A DNA stretch of 7,186 bases from Deltaproteobacteria bacterium. GTDB lineage: Bacteria; Myxococcota; Myxococcia; Myxococcales; Myxococcaceae. The stretch covers positions 1 to 7,186 of the forward strand of contig VGRA01000129.1 in the NCBI GenBank assembly GCA_016875515.1, given 5' to 3'. The notes under the pieces are model-generated. The model did not search any database and was not told the origin of the DNA. It worked only from the letters and a program-made list of their open reading frames with translations. Each line of letters starts with the position of its first letter. The first letter of the stretch is position 1. Below are positions 1 to 5,945 of the stretch, in pieces. The position numbers were made by a program, and so were the translations under genes.

Positions 1-650
1 CCGAGGCGCACGGCCCCCACCTGCCGCTGTCCGTGGACGTCCTCATCGCGGAGGCAGTGGCGGAGCGCACGGCGGCCCGGCTGGAAGCGGCGGGCCGCCG
101 CGCGGTCATCTTTCCCGCCCTCAGCTACGGCGTCACCGCGTTCGCGGACGGTTTCGCCGGCACGGTGCATGTCCCGGCGGAGGCCACCCAGCCGTACCTG
201 GAGGGGGTGCTGCACGGGCTGGTCCGCCACGGCTTCCGCACCGTGGGCGTTCTGAACCACCACCTGGAGCCGGCGCAGTTCGCCGTGGTGCACGCCGCGG
301 CCCAGGCCGTCTCCGGCGCCACCTCCGCCCGGGTGGTAGTCCCGGACCACCGCAAGAAGCCCCACGGGCCCCGGCTGGGAGAGGAGTTCGTGTCCGGGGG
401 CAGCCACGCCGGCTGGTACGAGACGTCGCTCATGCTGGCGGTGGCGCCCCACCTGGTGGACACCGCGGCCCTGCAGGCACTGCCCGCCGTGCTGGTGAAT
501 TTGCCAGCCGCCATCAAGGCGGGTGGGCGGACCTTCGAGGAGTGCGGGGGCCCCAGGGCCTATTTCGGCGCCCCGGGTACCGCCACGGCAGCCGAGGGCG
601 AGCGATTGCTCGGCATCCTCGCGGAGGTTTCTGCCGCCGCGCTCAGTTGA
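1..650 (+). CDS. Creatininase-family metal-dependent amidohydrolase, 5' end cut off by the window
   Basis: Only the C-terminal 215 residues are visible. The frame is open from base 3, so the GTG at 33 is not the start; it lies inside the first family motif. Bases 3-38 read EAHGPHLPLSVD, the creatininase signature whose Glu, His and Asp bind metal. A second motif at bases 255-272 reads NHHLEP, supplying the HxE pair (codons 261-263 and 267-269). Counted without gaps, these five residues match the spacing of E34, H36, D45, H120 and E122 in Pseudomonas creatininase. A later HAGWYETS stretch (about bases 405-428) matches the family's conserved H-x4-E element. The family hydrolyses cyclic or linear amide bonds using two divalent metals. 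Members include creatininase, FAPy deaminase ArfB-type enzymes and MftE, so the substrate cannot be given. Roughly 25-35 N-terminal residues are missing. The next gene is a LysR regulator on the same strand 58 bases downstream, but a regulatory link is speculative. Confidence 0.9.
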   Translation, partial: EAHGPHLPLSVDVLIAEAVAERTAARLEAAGRRAVIFPALSYGVTAFADGFAGTVHVPAEATQPYLEGVLHGLVRHGFRTVGVLNHHLEPAQFAVVHAAAQAVSGATSARVVVPDHRKKPHGPRLGEEFVSGGSHAGWYETSLMLAVAPHLVDTAALQALPAVLVNLPAAIKAGGRTFEECGGPRAYFGAPGTATAAEGERLLGILAEVSAAALS

Positions 651-698
651 GGTTGCGGGAGCCAAAAGCCGCTCTTACAGAGGTCACACCTTCTCTTC

Positions 699-703
699 AG
701 GAG
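699..703 (+). promoter_or_regulatory. Ribosome binding site of the LysR gene
   Basis: AGGAG sits 5 bases before the ATG at 709. It decides the start over longer in-frame extensions and over the in-frame GTG at 703, which overlaps this site. Confidence 0.7.
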
Positions 704-708
704 TGCTC

Positions 709-1593
709 ATGCAACTACAGTCGCTGAAGATGTTCTGTGACGTGGTGGAGACGGGCAGCTTCTCCCGCGCGGCGCAGCTGAACCACGTGACGCAGTCCGC
801 GGTGAGCCAGCAGGTGCGGGCGCTGGAGCTCCGGTACGAGCAGAAGCTGCTCAGCCGCTCCGCGCGCCAGGTGACGCCCACGCCGGCGGGCGAGCGGCTC
901 TTCCGCGGCAGCAAGGAGATCCTCTCCCGCTTCGCCGAGGTGGAGAGCGAGATCCGCGAGACGTCGCCGGACATTCAAGGGTCGTGCTCCATCTCCGCCA
1001 TCTACTCGGTGGGGCTGCACGAGCTGAACGCGCTGCAGAAGGATCTGCTCAAGCTGCACCCCAAGGTGAACCTGCGGCTCAACTACCGCCGCTCGGACCA
1101 GGTGTACGACGACGTCATCCTCGGCGCGGCAGAGCTGGGGCTGGTGGCCTACCCGCAGGCGCGCGCGGGGCTGGACAACCACCCGTTCCGCGAGGACCGG
1201 CTGGCGCTGGTCTGCCCCCCGGGCCACCCGCTCGCGGCCAAGCAGAAGGTGACGCTCGCGGCCATTGCGACATGTCCCTTCATCGCGTTTGACCGCGAGG
1301 CCCCCACGCGCAAGGGCATTGACCAGTACTTCCGCGAGAAGGGGCTGGAGCTCAACCCGGTGATGGAAATGGACAACGTGGAGACCATCAAGCGGGCGGT
1401 GGAGCTGGGGCTCGGCGTGGCCGTCCTGCCCGCCGCCACCGTGGAGCACGAGGTGGCCGAGGGCTCGCTCGCCTGCAGGCCGGTGGCCGAGGGGAACTTC
1501 ACCCGGCCCATCGGCATCCTGGTGCGCAAGGGGAAGTACCTGGGCCGCGCCAGCCAGGCGGTGCTGGAGCTGCTGCTGAAGGCGGCGAACTAA
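709..1593 (+). CDS. LysR-family transcriptional regulator
   Basis: This is a 294-residue protein of normal LysR length. Residues 1-60 form the winged helix-turn-helix. The recognition region is at about 18-40 (FSRAAQLNHVTQSAVSQQVR), followed by a wing segment with TPTPAGE. Residues about 90-290 are the periplasmic-binding-like effector domain; typical elements are the PPGHPLA segment and ELGLGVAVLPA near the C-terminus. The ATG at 709 is chosen because AGGAG at 699-703 lies 5 bases before it and the MQLQSLKMF start is standard for the family. Longer in-frame extensions back to 523 overlap the creatininase gene and have no family similarity. The protein should bind DNA as a dimer or tetramer and respond to a small molecule; neither the ligand nor the target is visible. 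LysR proteins often regulate an adjacent gene, so the creatininase gene upstream and the sugar dehydrogenase 26 bases downstream are both candidates. No convincing promoter is seen in the 58-base gap 651-708. Confidence 0.95.
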   Translation: MQLQSLKMFCDVVETGSFSRAAQLNHVTQSAVSQQVRALELRYEQKLLSRSARQVTPTPAGERLFRGSKEILSRFAEVESEIRETSPDIQGSCSISAIYSVGLHELNALQKDLLKLHPKVNLRLNYRRSDQVYDDVILGAAELGLVAYPQARAGLDNHPFREDRLALVCPPGHPLAAKQKVTLAAIATCPFIAFDREAPTRKGIDQYFREKGLELNPVMEMDNVETIKRAVELGLGVAVLPAATVEHEVAEGSLACRPVAEGNFTRPIGILVRKGKYLGRASQAVLELLLKAAN

Positions 1594-1619
1594 CGTCTCC
1601 CGGGGACACCAGGCCCCGC

Positions 1620-2840
1620 ATGGCCCTCTCCCTCCTCGCCGCCGCCCTGCTCGCAGCAGCCTCCGCCTCGCCGAGGTGGGACGTCGGGCTCGGTGGGCTG
1701 TCGTTCGAGCAGCCGCTCGGTCTGGCCTCGGCCCCCGGCGAGCCGGACGCCCTGTACGTCGTGGAGAAGGGCGGCACCGTGCAGCGGGTGACGGGGCTCA
1801 ACTCCGGCAAACCGGTGGCGAGCGCGTTCCTGGACCTGCGGAAGCCTCGGGACGGCAAGCTGGTGACGGCGAGCGAGTGCGGCCTGCTCGGGCTGGCCTT
1901 CCATCCCCGGTACGCGGAGAACCGCCAGCTGTTCGCCCTCTACAGCCTGCGCGTGGAGGGAAAGCTGTACCAGCGGCTGTCCCGCTTCGAGGCGAGCGGT
2001 GCGCCGCCGCGGGTGGAGACGGCGTCCGAGACGCCGCTGCTCTCCCAGCAGGATCCGGCGGAGAACCACAACGGCGGGGACCTGCACTTCGGCCCGGACG
2101 GGCTCCTCTACCTCTCCGCGGGGGACGGCGGCGGCGCCGGGGACAGCTTCGACCACGGCAGCTTCATCGACCGGGGCTTCTTCGCGGCCATCTACCGGCT
2201 GGACGTGGACCTCCGCCCCGGAAGCCTGCCGCCCAACCCGGACCCGGCCCTCCACGTCGACGCGGAGGGGAAGGCCCGCTACGCGGTGCCCGCGGACAAC
2301 CCGTTCCTCGGCGCAACGCTGCACCGTGGGCGCCCGGTGGACGCGGGCCGCCTGCGGACGGAGACGTGGGCCACCGGCCTGCGCAACCCGTGGCGCTTCT
2401 CCCACGACGCCCCCACCGGCCGCTGGTTCACCGGGGACGTGGGGCAGAACCGCGTCGAGGAGGTGGACCTGCTGCGCGCAGGTGGGGACTACGGCTGGCC
2501 GCTGCGCGAGGGCAGCCAGCCCTTCGGCAAGCCCCGCCCGGGCAACGCAGCCGCTGCCACGCTGCTGCCGCTCTTCGAGTACGACCGCGGATCCGGTGCG
2601 TCCGTCACGGGGGGCCGGGTGTACCGCGGCAAGGCGCTGCCCGGGCTGGTGGGGGCCTACGTCTTCGGGGACTTCGTGTCCGGCCGCACCTTCGCGCTGC
2701 ACGGGGAGGCGGCCGGTCGCTGGCGGCTCCAGCCGCTGCCCGGGGTCCCCGGGGTGGTGGCCTTCGGGGCGCATCCCCTCACGGGCGAGCTGCTCGCCGT
2801 GAGCCTCACCGAGGGCAAGGTGTACGCGCTCCGGCCCTGA
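1620..2840 (+). CDS. PQQ-dependent sugar dehydrogenase / sorbosone dehydrogenase-like, exported
   Basis: This 406-residue protein belongs to the soluble glucose dehydrogenase/sorbosone dehydrogenase beta-propeller family (YliI/Asd type). Motifs run in family order: ECGLLGLAFHP (86-96), NHNGGDLHFGPDGLLYLSAG (149-168), ATGLRNPWRFSHD (251-263), GDVGQNRVEEVD (272-283), GGDYGWP (288-294), TGGRVYRG (330-337) and YVFGDFVSGR (347-356). His150 of NHNGG aligns with the general-base His of Acinetobacter soluble GDH, and Arg255 lies in the conserved LRNPW segment. Such enzymes oxidise sugars with PQQ in the periplasm, but many members have unknown substrates. Residues 1-17 are a hydrophobic Ala/Leu segment ending in ASAS, probably a Sec signal peptide. 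It lacks the usual Lys/Arg at the N-terminus, and no better in-frame start is seen upstream. No strong Shine-Dalgarno is visible; a weak AGG at 1611-1613 lies in the loop of a possible 5-bp hairpin (1601-1605 with 1614-1618). The gene is probably co-transcribed with the LysR gene. Its stop is 13 bases from the convergent rsmB stop. Confidence 0.88.
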   Translation: MALSLLAAALLAAASASPRWDVGLGGLSFEQPLGLASAPGEPDALYVVEKGGTVQRVTGLNSGKPVASAFLDLRKPRDGKLVTASECGLLGLAFHPRYAENRQLFALYSLRVEGKLYQRLSRFEASGAPPRVETASETPLLSQQDPAENHNGGDLHFGPDGLLYLSAGDGGGAGDSFDHGSFIDRGFFAAIYRLDVDLRPGSLPPNPDPALHVDAEGKARYAVPADNPFLGATLHRGRPVDAGRLRTETWATGLRNPWRFSHDAPTGRWFTGDVGQNRVEEVDLLRAGGDYGWPLREGSQPFGKPRPGNAAAATLLPLFEYDRGSGASVTGGRVYRGKALPGLVGAYVFGDFVSGRTFALHGEAAGRWRLQPLPGVPGVVAFGAHPLTGELLAVSLTEGKVYALRP

Positions 2841-2853
2841 GCGGGCGAGGGGG

Positions 2854-4194
2854 CTAGTACAGCTTCCGCAGCCGCGCCGCGTAGAAGCCGTCCATCCCCT
2901 CGGGCCCGGGCAGTGTGCGCAGCGCCCCCTGCCACAGCGGGAGCTTGAGCTCCGGCGGTAGCACGGGCGGCTCGAGCGTCCACTCCGGGTGGCTGCGCAG
3001 GAACAGCTCCACCTGGTCCGGCCCCTCCCGGAAGTCCACGCTGCACACCGCGTAGACGAGCAGGCCCCCCGGGGCCACCGCCTCCTGCGCGGACTCGAGG
3101 ATGCGCCGCTGCAGCGTGGCCAGCCGCAGCACGTCCGCGTCCTGCCGGCGGTAGCGCAGCTCCGGGTGCCGGCGCAGCGTGCCGCTGCCGCTGCACGGGG
3201 CGTCCACCATCACCGCGTGGAACTCGCCCCACTCGGAGGGGATGGGCGTCGTCGCGTCGTGCGCGTGCAGGGCCAGGCGCCCGGACAGACCCAGGCGCCG
3301 GGCCTCGGCCTCTATCTTCCGCAGCTTGTTCTGGTGAAGGTCGGATGCCACCACCTGCTCGTGCGTCTCCGCCAGGTGCAGCGCCTTCCCGCCCGGGGCG
3401 GCGCACACGTCCAGCACCCGCGCCGACTCCGGCACCTGCGCGTAGAGGCCCACCAACTGCGCGGCTTCGTCCTGGACGGACCAGAGCCCCTGCTCGAAGC
3501 CGAGCAGGTCCTCCACCCTGCCCACGCCGGACAGCCGGATTCCCACGGGGGACAGCGCGGTGTGCTCGGCGCCGAGGCCGGCGGCGCGCAACTCGGCGAG
3601 CAGCCCCTCGCGGGTGGTCTTGGAGGTGTTGGTCCGCAGCACCAGCCCCGGGGGGACGTTGTCCCCCACGAGCATGGCCTCCGCGCGGTCGGGGCCGAAC
3701 TGGCGGGTCCACCGTTCCACCAGCTCCTGCGGGTGGCTCTCGCGTACGGCGAGGTGCGCCGCGCGCGGCTCCGGCGGAGGCAGCGGCGGGGACTCGAGCG
3801 CGGCCAGCTTCCGCAGGATGGCGTTGACGAAGCCGGCGGCCCGCTGCAGCCCGAGCCCCTTCAGCGCCTCCACCGTCTCCCCCACCGCCGCGTGGCGCGG
3901 GGTGCGGGTGAAGTACAGCTGGTACGCCCCCAGCCGCAGCGCGGCGAGCACCTTGTCCTCGATGGTGTCCAGCTTCCGGTCGCAAAATCGTTCAATGGCG
4001 GCGTCCAACAGCATCCGGCGGCGGGTGGCGCCGTAGCACAGCTCGGTGACGAGCCCGGCGTCGCGCGGGTCCGCGAGCGGCGCCTCGTCCAGCTGGGCGT
4101 CCAGCACCAGGTCGAGGAAGGCGTCCGTGGCCTCCACGCGGGCGAGGACCGAGAGGGCGCGGGCGCGGGCCGTGATGACGGGGGGCGTTTTCAT
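2854..4194 (-). CDS. rsmB: 16S rRNA (cytosine-967-C5)-methyltransferase RsmB
   Basis: This 446-residue protein is slightly longer than E. coli RsmB (429). Residues 8-135 form the N-terminal NusB-like RNA-binding domain, with AAVGETVEALKGLG and GFVNAILRKL. Residues about 235-446 form the SAM-dependent RNA m5C methyltransferase domain. Motif I is VLDVCAAPGGKALHLAE (260-276) and binds SAM. Motif IV is DAPCSGSGTLRRHPE (331-345) with Cys334, and motif VI is YAVCSVDFREG (381-391) with nucleophile Cys384. The two cysteines are 50 residues apart, as in the E. coli enzyme (C325 and C375). The C-terminal PGPEGMDGFYAARLRK is also typical. The enzyme methylates C967 of 16S rRNA in free RNA or early assembly intermediates. 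The ATG overlaps the stop of the upstream gene as ATGA (4191-4194), and no Shine-Dalgarno is seen before it, so translation probably depends on coupling. It is the last gene of the fmt operon. No clear terminator lies in the 13 bases before the convergent gene. Confidence 0.96.
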   Translation of the reverse strand: MKTPPVITARARALSVLARVEATDAFLDLVLDAQLDEAPLADPRDAGLVTELCYGATRRRMLLDAAIERFCDRKLDTIEDKVLAALRLGAYQLYFTRTPRHAAVGETVEALKGLGLQRAAGFVNAILRKLAALESPPLPPPEPRAAHLAVRESHPQELVERWTRQFGPDRAEAMLVGDNVPPGLVLRTNTSKTTREGLLAELRAAGLGAEHTALSPVGIRLSGVGRVEDLLGFEQGLWSVQDEAAQLVGLYAQVPESARVLDVCAAPGGKALHLAETHEQVVASDLHQNKLRKIEAEARRLGLSGRLALHAHDATTPIPSEWGEFHAVMVDAPCSGSGTLRRHPELRYRRQDADVLRLATLQRRILESAQEAVAPGGLLVYAVCSVDFREGPDQVELFLRSHPEWTLEPPVLPPELKLPLWQGALRTLPGPEGMDGFYAARLRKLY

Positions 4195-5945
4195 TGGAGC
4201 GAGGCGAGCAGCGAGACGAGGGAGGGGGCGTCCAGCGTGCTCCCTTTTCGGTCGAGAAACATGAGCTGGCGTAGGACGGGCTCGAGCCGTTCGTGCTCGG
4301 CAGCAGGGAAGTCCGCGCCGGCGGCCAGCGCCATCCAGCCCTCGCGCGCGAAGGCGGCCAACTCCTTGGCACTCACGGCGCCGGCGAGGTGGGCGGCCAG
4401 CGTGTCTGCCAGCTGGGTGCGCAGGGAGGCGCCCGGGGGACGGACGGGGGGAGTGGACGCTTCCGGACGGGCCCGTCCGAGCGTCTTTCGAGCCGCTGCG
4501 GGGGCGAGCGGCGGGGCGGCGGGGCCGATGGACTTGCGCACGGGCGCGGCCGGGCCGCGTCCTCCGTCCTGTGCACCGGGGGTGGACTGACTGGGCATGT
4601 CGGACTGCGCCGCAGCAGGTGTCTGCGGCGCCTTCGCGGTTCCCTCCCCGGCAGCGGGGCGCGCCTCGAGCGCGTGCTCGAAGCGGACCTCCGCCGCCGT
4701 GGCCTTGCCCTGGAGCGCCGCGATGGAGGCGTCCGTCTCCGCCAGGAGGCCGTCTACCTTAAGCGCGCGCAGGCGCAGCATGGCCTCCCCCGCGAGCCCG
4801 AGGCCCACGCCGCTGCGCGCACCTGGAGGTGGCATCCCGGCGTGGAGTTCGCACGGCTCGTCTGCGCAGAAGGCGCAGTCGCGTGCGGTGGTGGAGGGAC
4901 GCACGGGCTGCATCACCCCTGCGCGCGCGGGTTCTGGCGCGGGCGCGACCGGCAGTCCCCCCGCTTCGGCGGGTGCAGGCGCCTCCGGTTCCTGCGCCGG
5001 CCCAAGCGTCTTGCGTGCCCCAGGGAGCGAAGGCGCCGCGTCAGCGGGCCTCTCGACGGGCGCCCTTCCGGCGTCTCCTCCGGACGGGGGCGCCCCGGAA
5101 ATACCCGCAGCCGGGACGGTGCCCCCCGCGCCAGGGATGTCCGCGCCGGGCGACGCCCGCGCAGCAGCGACCGGGTACTCGGCTCCCGCGCTGCTCGCGT
5201 CGGCGGCAGAGGCGCCCACGCCCGGGTGACGCGAATCCGCCGGGGACCCCGCAGCGAACGCCAGCGTCCCCCCGAGGCCGACCGAAGCCCCTCCAATGGC
5301 GTCGCTCGCCTCCGTCGCAGAGACGCCCCCGCCTGCGGGCTGAAACTCCGCCGGGGAACCCGCAGCGGCCGCCGGCGGCCGCGCAGCGCCGACCTGGCGC
5401 CCGGCGCCTGCGCTGCCCGCCGCCATCGCAGGGAAGCTCGCGCGTCGTGACCGTGCCGGGGCGACCGAGGCGGACGCCGACATCACTTCCGCACCGGCGC
5501 CTCCCGCGCCGGTCCCCCGGGCCCCGTCGGCCATCCACCGGACCGCCTCCACGTAGCCCTGTAGCCCACGCCCGCAGACGCGCGCCGCCGCAACGCCATC
5601 GAGCACCGCCACCTGCCGCCACGGCTCGCCGGTCGCAGGAACGTCCAACTGGACCTCCACCACGGGAAGGCCCACCGCCGCCACCGCCTCCCGCAGGGCC
5701 CACCCGGTGTGGCCGAGCACGCCCGGGTTCAGCACCACGCCGGTGGCCCACTCCCGCGCCTGCTGCAGCGCGTCCAGCAGCGCCCCCTCGTGGTTGCTTT
5801 GGAGGAACCGCACCTCCGCCGCCCCCAGCCGCGCCGCCTCCTCCCTCACCGCGCCCTCGACGGCCGCCTCCGTGAGGCCCGGCACGTCACCCGGTCGCCT
5901 CCCCAGAAGGTTCAGGTTGGGCCCATGCAGGAGCAACAGCTTCAT
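4191..5945 (-). CDS. AroQ-like (type II dehydroquinase fold) domain fused to a long low-complexity linker and helical C-terminal domain; probable pseudoenzyme
   Basis: This is a single open frame of 584 residues; type II dehydroquinases are about 140-160. Residues 1-140 are recognisably AroQ: HGPNLNLLGRR (7-17), LNPGVLGHTG (72-81), PVVEV (94-98) and GRGLQGYVEAVRWMA (125-139). Compared with M. tuberculosis AroQ from memory, Asn12, Arg19, Asn75, His81 and Arg112 have counterparts N10, R17, N73, H79 and R110. The catalytic Tyr24 is Pro22, His101 is Gln99 and Ser103 is Asp101, so dehydratase activity is unlikely. Residues 141-356 are Ala/Gly/Pro-rich and probably disordered, with a 37-residue tandem repeat (194-267). 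C357-x2-C360-x4-C365-x2-H368 could bind zinc. Residues about 386-428 look like a long helix or coiled coil. ARKTLG (310-315), RKSIG (470-474) and ARKTLG (485-490) are a repeated motif. Residues about 505-584 look like a compact helical domain I do not recognise. The ATG at 5945 overlaps the fmt stop (ATGA) and has a strong GGGGAGG 5 bases upstream. Automated annotation would call it aroQ; I doubt that function. Confidence 0.85.
   Translation of the reverse strand: MKLLLLHGPNLNLLGRRPGDVPGLTEAAVEGAVREEAARLGAAEVRFLQSNHEGALLDALQQAREWATGVVLNPGVLGHTGWALREAVAAVGLPVVEVQLDVPATGEPWRQVAVLDGVAAARVCGRGLQGYVEAVRWMADGARGTGAGGAGAEVMSASASVAPARSRRASFPAMAAGSAGAGRQVGAARPPAAAAGSPAEFQPAGGGVSATEASDAIGGASVGLGGTLAFAAGSPADSRHPGVGASAADASSAGAEYPVAAARASPGADIPGAGGTVPAAGISGAPPSGGDAGRAPVERPADAAPSLPGARKTLGPAQEPEAPAPAEAGGLPVAPAPEPARAGVMQPVRPSTTARDCAFCADEPCELHAGMPPPGARSGVGLGLAGEAMLRLRALKVDGLLAETDASIAALQGKATAAEVRFEHALEARPAAGEGTAKAPQTPAAAQSDMPSQSTPGAQDGGRGPAAPVRKSIGPAAPPLAPAAARKTLGRARPEASTPPVRPPGASLRTQLADTLAAHLAGAVSAKELAAFAREGWMALAAGADFPAAEHERLEPVLRQLMFLDRKGSTLDAPSLVSLLASLQ
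5145..5366 (-). repeat. Two tandem 37-residue (111-bp) repeats in the linker of the AroQ-like protein
   Basis: Residues 194-230 and 231-267 of the AroQ-like protein begin AAGSPAEFQPAGGGVSATEA and AAGSPADSRHPGVGASAADA; the second halves have diverged. At the DNA level, 5347-5367 and 5236-5256 share a 21-base stretch with one mismatch, spaced exactly 111 bases. This points to an in-frame duplication that lengthened the linker. Confidence 0.6.
5493..5513 (-). repeat. Perfect 8-bp inverted repeat with 5-base loop inside the AroQ-like gene
   Basis: ACCGGCGC (5493-5500) and GCGCCGGT (5506-5513) are perfect inverted copies around CTCCC. In the mRNA the loop reads GGGAG. The hairpin lies at the border between the AroQ-like domain and the linker, just before the internal in-frame ATG at 5481-5483 (Met155). 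There is no T tract, so it is not a classical terminator. In such GC-rich Gly/Ala coding DNA it may be chance. Confidence 0.35.

Noticed and set aside
653..681. Possible promoter TTGCGG-N17-TACAGA before the LysR gene
   Set aside because: Each box matches only 3 of 6 consensus bases, which is expected by chance in a gap of this size.
523..708. N-terminal extension of the LysR protein
   Set aside because: It overlaps the creatininase gene, and the added residues do not resemble LysR proteins; the ATG at 709 has a good Shine-Dalgarno.
1590..2774. - strand open frame of 394 codons opposite the sugar dehydrogenase
   Set aside because: The + strand frame has the complete ordered motifs of the soluble glucose dehydrogenase family; the antisense frame has none.
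2841..2853. Bidirectional terminator between the convergent dehydrogenase and rsmB genes
   Set aside because: The gap is 13 bases, with no stable inverted repeat and no T tract.
2657..3985. Long - strand open frame of 442 codons across rsmB and the end of the dehydrogenase gene
   Set aside because: It overlaps two well-supported genes in other frames and has Arg/Gly/Ala-rich low-complexity sequence.
2989..4590. Long + strand open frame of 533 codons opposite rsmB
   Set aside because: It is antisense to a confident rsmB and is rich in Arg, Gln, His and Pro, typical of a shadow frame in GC-rich DNA; no motifs were seen.
4829..5875. + strand Arg/Pro-rich open frame of 348 codons opposite the AroQ-like gene
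   Set aside because: It is simply the antisense of Gly/Ala-rich codons; there is no start context or recognisable domain.
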